Shown one piece after another: positions 1 through 5,690 of a stretch of DNA of 5,690 nt (position 1 is the stretch's first letter; the number at the start of each line of letters is the position of its first letter). The position numbers were made by a program, and so were the translations under genes. A model generated the notes under the pieces. It was not told where the DNA came from. It saw only the letters and a program-made list of their open reading frames with translations, and did not search any database. Source of the DNA: Deltaproteobacteria bacterium (GTDB taxonomy: Bacteria > Desulfobacterota > Desulfobaccia > Desulfobaccales > Desulfobaccaceae); contig VGSX01000237.1 of assembly GCA_016874895.1 (NCBI GenBank), positions 1-5,690 of the forward strand, written 5' to 3'.

Positions 1-1
1 C

Positions 2-109
2 CAAACCTGCCGACTACGCCAGAAGCAAACGTTCCCCGTGTTAGTGGAGGCCATAAGTAGTTATTTTAAAGGCAAAGCCCCAGATATCGCTTGGATTTCC
101 CAAGCATAA
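2..109 (+). CDS. Possible 3' end of an upstream gene (partial, unrecognised)
   Basis: The second frame is open from the window edge to a TAA at 107-109 and would encode the last 35 residues of a protein, ending in APDIAWISQA. The composition is protein-like (FPVLVEAISSYF is a plausible amphipathic stretch), but I recognise no family and no start is visible. A competing frame from position 1 is also open, but only to the TAG at 58-60. The last codons form a 6-bp inverted repeat (89-94 with 100-105). Because the stretch is so short, it may simply be non-coding sequence. Confidence 0.3.
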   Translation, partial: QTCRLRQKQTFPVLVEAISSYFKGKAPDIAWISQA

Positions 110-231
110 TCTTATACCCTGTGATCGGTTACGCTGACTTTTAATCCTTCCTCGGCCCTGAAAAACAACTTCTCGGCACGCAAGATCAGCACATTAAAAT
201 TTTGGCGGTGGATTAAGGCCTTTTTCATTCC
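110..231. other. Non-coding leader region upstream of the ATPase gene
   Basis: This stretch lies between the last plausible upstream stop and the promoter of the ATPase gene. It is visibly more AT-rich than the genes that follow. I see no gene, no RNA gene and no convincing terminator; the AAGGCCTT palindrome at 215-222 has no loop and only a short T run after it. Confidence 0.4.
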
Positions 232-260
232 TTGCAGTCAATGGTCCGAACTGCTATGAT
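232..260 (+). promoter_or_regulatory. Sigma70-type promoter of the ATPase-SWIM operon
   Basis: TTGCAG at 232-237 (four of six matches to TTGACA) and TATGAT at 255-260 (five of six matches to TATAAT) are separated by 17 bp, the optimal spacing. Transcription would begin near position 267, leaving a leader of about 26 nt before the ATG at 293. It is the best promoter-like pair upstream of the first large gene. The call rests on consensus matching only. Confidence 0.6.
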
Positions 261-292
261 ACTTCTGAACTATCTTCCTTCCTGGTCAAGAA

Positions 293-3200
293 ATGCTTAT
301 CCTGCATGCCGGATTTTTTGCCGATCGCTTACTTTTCTGGGGCGAGATCACTGAAATCGCAAGTTTTCATGCCGACCGCTCAAGGCGAGGCAGGGCAAAG
401 ACCGCCAGCCCTCCCCCTTTCCCGTATGACGCCGGCCAGGAGAACCTGCTGAACATAATCCAGGAGGCAGGATTAGCCCTGCCGGTCGGAGCCTGCCAGT
501 GCGAGAGCGCCATTGCCCGGCTTCCCACCCAGAAAAACAAACCCCTGGTCTCCAGCCCGCTGATTGCAGAATCCCCAGTTGCCTCTGCCTCGACTGCCAT
601 ATCCCCCTGGCAGGTAACCGTCCTTAGCTTGCCGGCCTCAGCAGAAGTAGAATTTTTATGCAGGTGTGTGGGCAAGGACCTCCTGGCTCCTGGCATGGTT
701 ATCGGCAGGGACCTGGCTTTTTGGACCGTTGCCATGCGCTTCGCTGCCTCTTTGACGGCCAGGCAGCGGTTCTTGCCTGGCCTTACCGGAATCCAAGGGA
801 CCTACTACGCCGGTTGGGAACCGTTGTTGTCCGGGGCTGACGGCCAAACTGCAGCACAACTTGCTGCCCTGATGCCGTCGGCGTGCCGGGCCTTGGCCCT
901 AAACGACCACTCTGGACCGCTGCGCCCGGCTTCACAGGTGCTGGCAGATTTCCTGAGCCGGATAGTGGATCAACTGGTCCGGTTGGCCCCCCCAACTGCT
1001 CCGGCACCAGCAAAGATGCAACGGGGCCGCCCGGCCAAAAAGGTTGCTGAGTTTGACAGCCTCCATGATCAGTGGCTGCACGCCCTGCAGGCCCCGGATG
1101 GGCAGATGACCGGCGACCCTGGCGATCTGGCTCACTTGCACCAGCACATTCAGCAATGGCGTCGCCCCGTCGCCGTCACCGCGGCGGCGCCGTTCCACCT
1201 CTGCTTTCGATTGGAGGAACCCGAAGAGGTCACCCTATCCAAGCCCGGTGAAGAGCGCTGGTTTCTTCGCTATCTGCTCCAGGCGGCTGATGATCCCAGT
1301 CTCCTTATTCCTGTCCGCGCAGCCTGGAATCCAAAAAAGCCACTGGCCGGGCTGCTGCGCCTGGGCGAATTTCAGGCCAGGGAGTACCTGCTGGTTTCAC
1401 TGGGCCAGAGCGCTCGCCTTTTTCCAGAACTCGAGGCCGGTTTGCAAGAGGCCCTGCCGGACGGCCAACACCTGGATACCCGCGGCGCTTTTGACTTTCT
1501 CACCCAAAAGGCCATATTGTTGGAGCAGGCCGGTTTCGCAGTCATGCTGCCCGCCTGGTGGAGCGGCCGGGGGGCCAAAATGCGCCTGTCGGCCCGGGGA
1601 CAGGTAAAATCCCCCAAGATGGCTGGAGGTAGCGGCTTGAAGCTGGACCAGGTCGTACAATTCGACTGGCGACTGGCCCTGGGCGACGAGGAACTTTCGC
1701 TGGCCGAACTCAAGGAACTGGCGCAGCTCAAATCTCCTTTGGTCAAGGTGCGGGGCCAATGGGTCCAATTAAACGCCGAGGAAATCCAGGCGGCCCTAAC
1801 TTTCTGGCAGAAAAAGTCAGCCACCGGCCTCACCGCCCGGGAAGCCCTGCGTCTGGCCTTGGGGGGAGTGCAAACCCCGGGGGACATCCCCTTGGCTGAA
1901 CTGAAGGCCGAAGGCTGGGTCGGCGATCTCCTGGCGGAGCTGCAGGGTCAGGCTACCCTGGGCGAATTGCCGGCCCCCGACAGCTTTCACGGCGCTCTGC
2001 GCCCCTATCAGGTGAGGGGTTATTCCTGGCTGAGCTTTCTGAAGCAATGGGGCCTGGGCGCCTGTCTGGCGGACGACATGGGGCTGGGCAAGACGGTGCA
2101 GGCCCTGGCCTTGATTGCCCGGGAGCGGCAGGCCAGCAGACAGGAGCCGGTCCTGTTGGTCAGCCCCACCTCCGTGGTGGGCAATTGGCAGAAAGAGGCA
2201 GCTCGCTTCACGCCCCAGCTGCCGGTGCTGGTGCATCACGGGATCACGCGGGCCAAGGGAAAGGCCCTGGCCAAACAGGTCCGGAAATACGCCATCGTGA
2301 TTTCCAGTTACGCCCTGCTGCATCGGGATTATGAGGTGCTCAAAGAGATTCCCTGGTCCGGGGTGATCCTGGACGAAGCACAAAACATCAAAAATCCGGA
2401 GACCAAACAGGCTAAGGCGGCCCGGGCCATACCCGCGGGTTACCGTCTGGCTCTCACCGGCACGCCGGTGGAAAATAATGTGGGAGACCTGTGGTCCATT
2501 ATGGAGTTTCTCAATCCCGGTTTCTTGGGTTCGCAGACGGAATTTAAACGCCGGTTCTTCATCCCCATTCAGGCTAACCGCGATCTGGAGGCAACCCAAG
2601 GGTTGCAACGCCTGACCCAACCGTTTATCCTGCGCCGGCTTAAGACCGATCCCACCATCATCGCCGATTTGCCGGAAAAGAATGAAATGAAGGTCTACTG
2701 CAACCTCACCAAGGAGCAGGCTTCGTTATATGCCGCGGTGGTGGAAGAGGCGGCCCGGGACCTGGAAGGCGCCGACGGCATCCGGCGCAAGGGGGTGATC
2801 CTGGCCGTCCTCTCCAAGCTTAAGCAGGTCTGCAACCATCCGGCCCAGTTCCTGGCCGATAATTCCCCCATCCCGAACCGCTCCGGGAAGCTGGCCCGAC
2901 TGACGGAGATGGTGGAGGAAATCCTGGCCGTCAAAGACCGGGCCCTGATCTTTACCCAGTTCGCCGAGATGGGCAAAATCTTGCAGGTTCACCTGCAGGA
3001 AACCTTCGGCCGGGAAGTCCTTTTCCTGCATGGCGCCACCCCCAAAAAACGGCGTGATGAGATGCTGGAGCGCTTCCAGGCTGATGGCAGCCACCTGCCC
3101 CTATTCATTCTGTCTCTCAAGGCCGGGGGGACGGGCCTGAACCTCACCGGGGCCAACCATGTCTTCCACTTCGACCGCTGGTGGAATCCTGCCGTGGAAA

Positions 3201-3424
3201 ACCAGGCCACCGACCGGGCCTACCGGATCGGCCAGACCAAAGATGTCCAGGTGCACAAGTTTCTCTGCCTGGGCACCCTGGAGGAAAAGATAGACGAGAT
3301 GATCGAGAGTAAAAAAGAGGTCGCTGAACAGGTAGTGGGCACTGGCGAGGGCTGGCTGACGGAACTGTCCACCGCCCAGTTAAAAGACTTAATGGCCCTG
3401 CGCCAGGAAGCCCTGGGGGATTGA
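293..3424 (+). CDS. SWI2/SNF2-family DEAD/DEAH-box ATPase (helicase-like)
   Basis: This is a SNF2-type superfamily 2 ATPase, a cytoplasmic motor expected to translocate on double-stranded DNA and remodel protein-DNA complexes rather than unwind strands. The start MLILHAGFF with a nearby FWGE is typical of the bacterial family's N-terminus. A proline-rich linker near residues 230-250 carries RGRPAKK, an AT-hook-like motif. Residues about 394-510 match the SNF2 helicase-associated DUF3670 type (FDWRLALGDEELS, then VKVRGQWVQL from 484). The ATPase core begins near 567: Walker A DDMGLGKT (K600), DEAQ box (694-697), TGTPVEN (722-728), IFTQF (886-890), GGTGLNLT (945-952) and the arginine-finger motif DRAYRIGQ (974-981). 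All are intact and the length is normal. No strong Shine-Dalgarno precedes ATG 293. It is followed after 1 nt by the SWIM gene. The cellular role (repair, transcription or defence) cannot be read from the sequence. Confidence 0.96.
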   Translation: MLILHAGFFADRLLFWGEITEIASFHADRSRRGRAKTASPPPFPYDAGQENLLNIIQEAGLALPVGACQCESAIARLPTQKNKPLVSSPLIAESPVASASTAISPWQVTVLSLPASAEVEFLCRCVGKDLLAPGMVIGRDLAFWTVAMRFAASLTARQRFLPGLTGIQGTYYAGWEPLLSGADGQTAAQLAALMPSACRALALNDHSGPLRPASQVLADFLSRIVDQLVRLAPPTAPAPAKMQRGRPAKKVAEFDSLHDQWLHALQAPDGQMTGDPGDLAHLHQHIQQWRRPVAVTAAAPFHLCFRLEEPEEVTLSKPGEERWFLRYLLQAADDPSLLIPVRAAWNPKKPLAGLLRLGEFQAREYLLVSLGQSARLFPELEAGLQEALPDGQHLDTRGAFDFLTQKAILLEQAGFAVMLPAWWSGRGAKMRLSARGQVKSPKMAGGSGLKLDQVVQFDWRLALGDEELSLAELKELAQLKSPLVKVRGQWVQLNAEEIQAALTFWQKKSATGLTAREALRLALGGVQTPGDIPLAELKAEGWVGDLLAELQGQATLGELPAPDSFHGALRPYQVRGYSWLSFLKQWGLGACLADDMGLGKTVQALALIARERQASRQEPVLLVSPTSVVGNWQKEAARFTPQLPVLVHHGITRAKGKALAKQVRKYAIVISSYALLHRDYEVLKEIPWSGVILDEAQNIKNPETKQAKAARAIPAGYRLALTGTPVENNVGDLWSIMEFLNPGFLGSQTEFKRRFFIPIQANRDLEATQGLQRLTQPFILRRLKTDPTIIADLPEKNEMKVYCNLTKEQASLYAAVVEEAARDLEGADGIRRKGVILAVLSKLKQVCNHPAQFLADNSPIPNRSGKLARLTEMVEEILAVKDRALIFTQFAEMGKILQVHLQETFGREVLFLHGATPKKRRDEMLERFQADGSHLPLFILSLKAGGTGLNLTGANHVFHFDRWWNPAVENQATDRAYRIGQTKDVQVHKFLCLGTLEEKIDEMIESKKEVAEQVVGTGEGWLTELSTAQLKDLMALRQEALGD
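3415..3420 (+). promoter_or_regulatory. Shine-Dalgarno site of the SWIM gene, inside the ATPase gene
   Basis: GGGGGA ends 5 nt before the ATG at 3426 and lies in the last codons of the ATPase gene. With only one base between the ATPase stop (TGA 3422-3424) and the next start, this suggests translational coupling, which would keep the two products in proportion. Confidence 0.55.
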
Positions 3425-3425
3425 G

Positions 3426-4361
3426 ATGGCCTGGTGGCGTTACTATACCCCGAAGCCGGCCCGGGAAGTGAAGGGGGGCATCAAAGCTCAATCCAAACGC
3501 GGGGCCTTTGCCACCAGTTGGTGGGGGCAGCGCTGGATACACGTGCTGGAAAGCTTTCATATCGGCGAACGCCTGAACCGGGGCCGCACCTACGCCCGCA
3601 AGGGACAGGTCATGGACATCCAGCTCGATAAAGGCTCGGTCAAGGGCATGGTGCAGGGTTCCCGCACCCGGCCTTACAAGGTGGAAGTGCAGTTTCAGCT
3701 CCTGTCCAAGACCCAATGGCGCAAAATCGTTAAGGAATTGTCGAGCCGGTTTATTACTCTGGCCAAGCTGTTGGCCGGTGAGATGCCGGAAGACATGGAA
3801 GAGGTTTTTGCGCAGGCCAAACTTTCCCTTTTTCCCCATAAGTTGAAAGACCTGGTGACCAATTGCAGCTGTCCCGACTGGTCCAACCCGTGCAAACATA
3901 CGGCTGCGGTTTTTTATCTTCTGGCCGAGGAATTCGACCGGGACCCCTTTCTCCTCTTTAAACTGCGCGGTCTCTCCCGGGAAGAACTCTTCGACATGCT
4001 GGGATATGGTTCGGCCGCTGCCCTGCCTTCCCCTACCGACCGGGTCGTGTTTCCGGTATCGGTTCCAGAGGAACTCCCTTTGGAAGCCTCGTCTTTTTGG
4101 GGCAGGGAGGAATCCCTGGACGATCTGTTGGGAGAGGTTCGCCTTCCTGAGGTTAGCGCCACCCTGCCCAAAAGGTTGGGCACTTTTCCTTTTTGGCGGG
4201 GTAAAGTGCCATTTTTAGAGGCCTTGGAACCCTGTTATGTCAAGGCGGCCTCGGTGGGAATGGACGTCTTTTTAGGACTCGAACATAGGCCGGCGGCAGG
4301 GCCTGCAATCCCGGAGAAAGCTCCTACGCGCTTATTCAACAAAAATACTGGTAATCCGTAG
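3426..4361 (+). CDS. SWIM zinc-finger protein, partner of the SNF2 ATPase
   Basis: The 311-residue protein contains a SWIM zinc finger with the signature C-x-C-x6-C-x-H: C147, C149, C156 and H158 in NCSCPDWSNPCKHTAAVFYLL-type context, directly followed by a hydrophobic helix. SWIM fingers are known as zinc-binding DNA- or protein-interaction modules, and bacterial members are often encoded beside SWI2/SNF2 ATPases, as here. The N-terminal part (FATSWWGQRWIHVLES, then the RGRTYARKGQV region) is the characteristic conserved block of these stand-alone proteins. The C-terminal half is acidic and proline-rich and includes RLGTFPFWRG. No signal peptide or membrane segment is visible, so it is probably cytoplasmic. 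It likely guides or anchors the ATPase on DNA; this is inferred from context. The last 30 or so residues (after about 280) are low in recognisable conservation and end 6 nt before the toxin remnant. Confidence 0.93.
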   Translation: MAWWRYYTPKPAREVKGGIKAQSKRGAFATSWWGQRWIHVLESFHIGERLNRGRTYARKGQVMDIQLDKGSVKGMVQGSRTRPYKVEVQFQLLSKTQWRKIVKELSSRFITLAKLLAGEMPEDMEEVFAQAKLSLFPHKLKDLVTNCSCPDWSNPCKHTAAVFYLLAEEFDRDPFLLFKLRGLSREELFDMLGYGSAAALPSPTDRVVFPVSVPEELPLEASSFWGREESLDDLLGEVRLPEVSATLPKRLGTFPFWRGKVPFLEALEPCYVKAASVGMDVFLGLEHRPAAGPAIPEKAPTRLFNKNTGNP

Positions 4362-4367
4362 TCAATT

Positions 4368-4649
4368 ATGTTAATCCTTGAACGGAATGATGCCAAGGCC
4401 ATTTAAAATTTCCGCAAGCACGGCGTCACCTTCGAACAGACAGCCTATGCGTTTCGCGATCCTTTTGGAGTCGCATGGCAAGACGACAAAGCGGACCATG
4501 GGGAAGAGAGAACTATTCTCCTGGCCATGTGCGGCTCGCAGATATTGAGCATCGTCTATACAGAACGCAGGGAGCACATTCGTATTATCTCAGCCCGCAG
4601 AGCAACGAAACATGAAAAAGACATTTACTACCGTCAGAATGCATTCTAA
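4368..4649 (+). pseudogene. brnT: BrnT-family toxin gene, disrupted by an in-frame stop
   Basis: From ATG 4368 the frame reads 12 codons (MLILERNDAKAI) to a TAA at 4404-4406, then continues open for 80 codons to TAA 4647-4649. Read through, the 93-codon product has the length and motif order of BrnT, a RelE-fold ribonuclease toxin: DAKA-x-x-NFRKHGVTFEQ, DDKADHGEERTILLA, IVYTERREHIRIISARRATKHEKDIYY. The TAA falls where a serine codon (TCA, one base away) or similar would fit. An expected EW(D/N) tryptophan near residue 6 is arginine (CGG, one base from TGG). The first in-frame ATG after the stop is codon 54 (4527), too late to rescue the fold. The frame overlaps the following antitoxin gene by 38 bp, normal for this type of toxin-antitoxin pair. 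A sequencing error at 4404-4406 is the main alternative. Confidence 0.85.
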
Positions 4650-4995
4650 CGGCACCCTTAGAAAGCGACTACCTGACGGCGTCGAAAAGGTTGTGCCGGT
4701 AGCCCCGATCACGCCCCTCAATGAAGCAGCCATTGATGCCGCCGCCGGGAGCGATCCCGACAATCCGCCTTTGACCCCCGAACGTGAAGCCAAACTCCAT
4801 CCTATACCGCGCGTTAAAACGCTCCGTCGCGCCCTCGGGTTGACCCAGGAAGAATTTGCGGCTCGCTATCATATTCCTTTGGGAACACTCCGTGATTGGG
4901 AGCAGGGACGGACCCAGCCGGATCAACCGGCCAGGGCTTTTCTGGCCGTCATCGCCAGAGCTCCAGAGGAGATCGCAACCTTACTTAGCAAATAA
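4612..4995 (+). CDS. Helix-turn-helix antitoxin of the BrnT module (BrnA-like, XRE type)
   Basis: The 127-residue product is probably the DNA-binding antitoxin partner of the upstream BrnT frame. The N-terminal part (MKKTFTTVRMHSNGTLRKRLPDG) and an acidic, proline-rich middle (PLNEAAIDAAAGSDPDNPPLTPERE, about 35-59) resemble the toxin-wrapping region of BrnA-like antitoxins. The C-terminal part, about 67-127, is an XRE/HTH_3 domain: RRALGLTQEEFAARYHIPLG (72-91) followed by TLRDWEQGRTQPDQPARAFL, in which residues about 78-98 form the two core helices. Such proteins normally neutralise the toxin and repress their own operon. The start ATG 4612 lies inside the toxin frame, so translation was presumably coupled to it; the ribosome site is weak. 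The gene shows no damage although its toxin is broken. Its tail overlaps the opposite-strand frame at 4981-5382 by 15 bp. Confidence 0.88.
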   Translation: MKKTFTTVRMHSNGTLRKRLPDGVEKVVPVAPITPLNEAAIDAAAGSDPDNPPLTPEREAKLHPIPRVKTLRRALGLTQEEFAARYHIPLGTLRDWEQGRTQPDQPARAFLAVIARAPEEIATLLSK

Positions 4996-5382
4996 TAGTT
5001 GTAAATATTCGGCCAACTCGGTAATAAAGCCTGTTAAAAAGTATCTCCAAAAATCGGGGTTGGGGATAAGCAGCGTTAACTTTTGGGCACAATGTGGTCT
5101 GCCACCAAGTTCCCGATCTTTGAGATGCCTTTGACAGAAGTCTTTCGCAAAGGGCAAGAAGCCACGAGTGCGTTCTTCGATAGATTTTCTCATCTCCGCC
5201 AGAGATACACTATTCGCTGGTGGCGCCGGCATATCGGTTAACTCATGGAGGGGAACCTGCTCAGTCTGGCTCTGGTCGTACTGCTCCGTGACTACTTGCA
5301 GCGCCAGTTCAGGCGATTCTTTATTCTTTGGCTTGGTCAGGCGCCGCCAATATGGGAATTCGGTCTTCAGTTGCTTTATCAC
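4981..5382 (-). CDS. Unrecognised 133-residue protein; possible transposase-derived remnant
   Basis: The reverse-strand frame begins at GTG 5382, the first usable start after an upstream in-frame TGA near 5447, and ends at TAA 4981-4983 inside the 3' end of the antitoxin gene. I do not recognise the family with confidence. The basic N-terminus (MIKQLKTEFPYWRRLTKPK, residues 1-19) followed by an acidic, glutamine-rich segment and SLAEMRKSIEERTRGFLPF (about 60-78) loosely recalls N-termini of some DDE transposases, and coding-like sequence (AKDIKRL) also runs upstream of the GTG; both hint at a decayed insertion-sequence fragment. The C-terminus NPDFWRYFLTGFITELAEYLQLLFAK-type stretch is hydrophobic and aromatic but has no clear membrane topology. 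There is no good ribosome site upstream. The frame is the longest one here and no better plus-strand frame competes, but it could be non-coding. Confidence 0.45.
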   Translation of the reverse strand: MIKQLKTEFPYWRRLTKPKNKESPELALQVVTEQYDQSQTEQVPLHELTDMPAPPANSVSLAEMRKSIEERTRGFLPFAKDFCQRHLKDRELGGRPHCAQKLTLLIPNPDFWRYFLTGFITELAEYLQLLFAK

Positions 5383-5538
5383 GAGCCGCTTGATATCTTT
5401 TGCATGGCAAGCCCCTGTAGCGAGACTTGGGATCGGTGTGGGACCATCTCAAGCATACAGGTTTTCCATACCGGAAAGTACAAACCGAAACGATCATGGC
5501 CGATTTGGGCCACCCCCGGTTATGAAAATATTTTCTTT

Positions 5539-5564
5539 GGGCAGGCACGGAGGTCTGCCCCTAC
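5539..5564 (-). repeat. REP-like palindrome with GTAG foot
   Basis: On the plus strand GGGCAGGC (5539-5546) pairs with GTCTGCCC (5553-5560) around a 6-nt loop ACGGAG, giving an 8-bp stem with one G-T wobble. Read on the minus strand, the tetranucleotide GTAG (5564-5561) directly abuts the 5' foot of the hairpin. A GTAG or GGAG tetranucleotide next to a short imperfect hairpin is the known layout of REP elements mobilised by RAYT (TnpA-REP) HUH transposases. The sequence also resembles interspersed repeats of the GTAGGGGCAGAC...GCCTGCCC kind that I associate with many bacterial genomes. Only one copy is in the window, so family membership is inferred. Confidence 0.55.
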
Positions 5565-5596
5565 GGGGGGGGTTCAAGGTAAAACCGTCTAAAACT

Positions 5597-5604
5597 AAGG
5601 AGGT
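5597..5604 (+). promoter_or_regulatory. Shine-Dalgarno site of the gene at 5611
   Basis: AAGGAGGT is a nearly complete complement of the 16S anti-Shine-Dalgarno sequence, with GGAGG (5599-5603) ending 7 nt before GTG 5611. It is the strongest ribosome binding site in the window and decides the GTG start. Confidence 0.8.
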
Positions 5605-5610
5605 GCACGC

Positions 5611-5690
5611 GTGGAATCGGCAAAAAAGCTGGGAAAGCTGCCCGCTCGTTGCCTGGTGCTGGGATTAGCCCTGATCTGGGCCTTTCCGAC
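5611..5690 (+). CDS. 5' end of a probably exported or membrane-anchored protein (partial)
   Basis: From GTG 5611 the frame stays open to the window edge, giving 26 complete codons. The predicted N-terminus starts MESAKKLGKLPAR (four basic residues by position 13) and continues as a hydrophobic run CLVLGLALIWAF, ending in a proline. This n-region plus h-region layout fits a Sec signal peptide or a single N-terminal membrane anchor. No cleavage site or lipobox cysteine is visible before the sequence ends, so the function is unknown. The start is supported by the excellent Shine-Dalgarno upstream. It is the first gene of whatever unit follows to the right. Confidence 0.72.
   Translation, partial: MESAKKLGKLPARCLVLGLALIWAFP

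Larger units (their letters stand above)
5383..5610. other. Intergenic region between divergent genes
   Basis: This stretch separates the reverse-strand frame from the gene starting at 5611. It holds three small symmetrical sequences: TGGCC-N6-GGCCA at 5497-5512, the 12-bp perfect palindrome GAAAATATTTTC at 5524-5535, and the REP-like hairpin at 5539-5564, followed by a run of eight G (5565-5572). I found no convincing promoter pair; TTGGGC (5505-5510) with AT-rich sequence about 16-18 bp downstream is too weak to call. Plus-strand frames crossing this area look like chance openings. Confidence 0.5.

Noticed and set aside
89..105. GCTTGG-N5-CCAAGC hairpin as an intrinsic terminator
   Set aside because: The stem is only 6 bp and no T run follows on either strand; it may also be coding.
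987..993. Run of seven C as a slippage or frameshift site
   Set aside because: The ATPase frame reads through with family-like sequence on both sides, so no frameshift is indicated.
1372..1887. Reverse-strand open frame (171 codons) opposite the DUF3670-like region
   Set aside because: Shadow of the ATPase gene with no motif of its own.
1817..2620. Long reverse-strand open frame (267 codons) within the ATPase gene
   Set aside because: It lies entirely inside the helicase coding region, whose motifs are unmistakable; the composition is what a GC-rich gene gives on its opposite strand.
3144..3899. Reverse-strand open frame (251 codons) spanning the ATPase-SWIM junction
   Set aside because: It overlaps two well-supported plus-strand genes and shows no recognisable domain; proline/glycine-rich shadow frame.
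4275..4285. GACTCGAACAT, resembling the reverse complement of a tRNA T-loop, as an attachment site
   Set aside because: The flanking arm bases do not pair as a tRNA T-stem and the sequence lies in the SWIM frame; no direct repeat was seen at a second boundary.
293..4361. A DISARM-like or other named anti-phage system
   Set aside because: SNF2 ATPases occur in such systems, but no methyltransferase, nuclease, PLD or DUF1998 gene is present here and the SWIM partner points to the common SNF2-SWIM pair instead.
5524..5535. Perfect 12-bp palindrome GAAAATATTTTC as an operator
   Set aside because: It is AT-rich and easily produced by chance, and no promoter could be placed around it.
5168..5668. 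Plus-strand open frame (166 codons) running into the right-edge gene
   Set aside because: It runs through the REP-like hairpin and the Shine-Dalgarno of the 5611 gene in a different frame and has no protein-like domain.

Overview
The window is a bacterial chromosomal segment with a GC-rich core (the two long genes use mostly G/C-ending codons) and less GC-rich flanks. No gene here fixes the taxon. The general style and a GTAG-type palindromic repeat fit a Gram-negative environmental bacterium, perhaps a Desulfobacterota relative, but that is a guess.

Layout. Positions 1-292 are mostly non-coding: possibly the last 35 codons of an upstream gene (2-109), then a good sigma70-type promoter (232-260). 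Positions 293-4361 hold a tightly coupled two-gene unit: a 1043-residue SWI2/SNF2-type ATPase with its family-specific N-terminal and DUF3670-like regions, and, 1 nt later, a 311-residue SWIM zinc-finger protein. All core ATPase motifs and the four zinc ligands are intact.

Six nucleotides after the SWIM stop lies a BrnT-type toxin reading frame (4368-4649) broken by an in-frame TAA at codon 13. It overlaps an intact 127-residue helix-turn-helix antitoxin gene (4612-4995). This looks like a toxin-antitoxin module that has lost its toxin but kept its antitoxin. On the opposite strand, ending inside the antitoxin's 3' end, is an unrecognised 133-codon frame (5382-4981) that may be a gene or a decayed transposase start. 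Positions 5383-5610 are non-coding and carry small inverted repeats, including a REP-like hairpin with a GTAG foot. At the right edge a new gene begins at GTG 5611 behind a near-perfect Shine-Dalgarno and encodes what looks like a signal peptide or membrane anchor.

How the genes work together: the ATPase and SWIM protein probably act as one DNA- or nucleoprotein-remodelling machine, since this pairing is recurrent in bacteria and the spacing implies translational coupling. The toxin-antitoxin remnant is probably a passenger. I see no proven new system; the most informative points are the disrupted toxin beside an intact antitoxin, the ATPase-SWIM pair with an AT-hook-like motif in the ATPase, and the REP-like hairpin.
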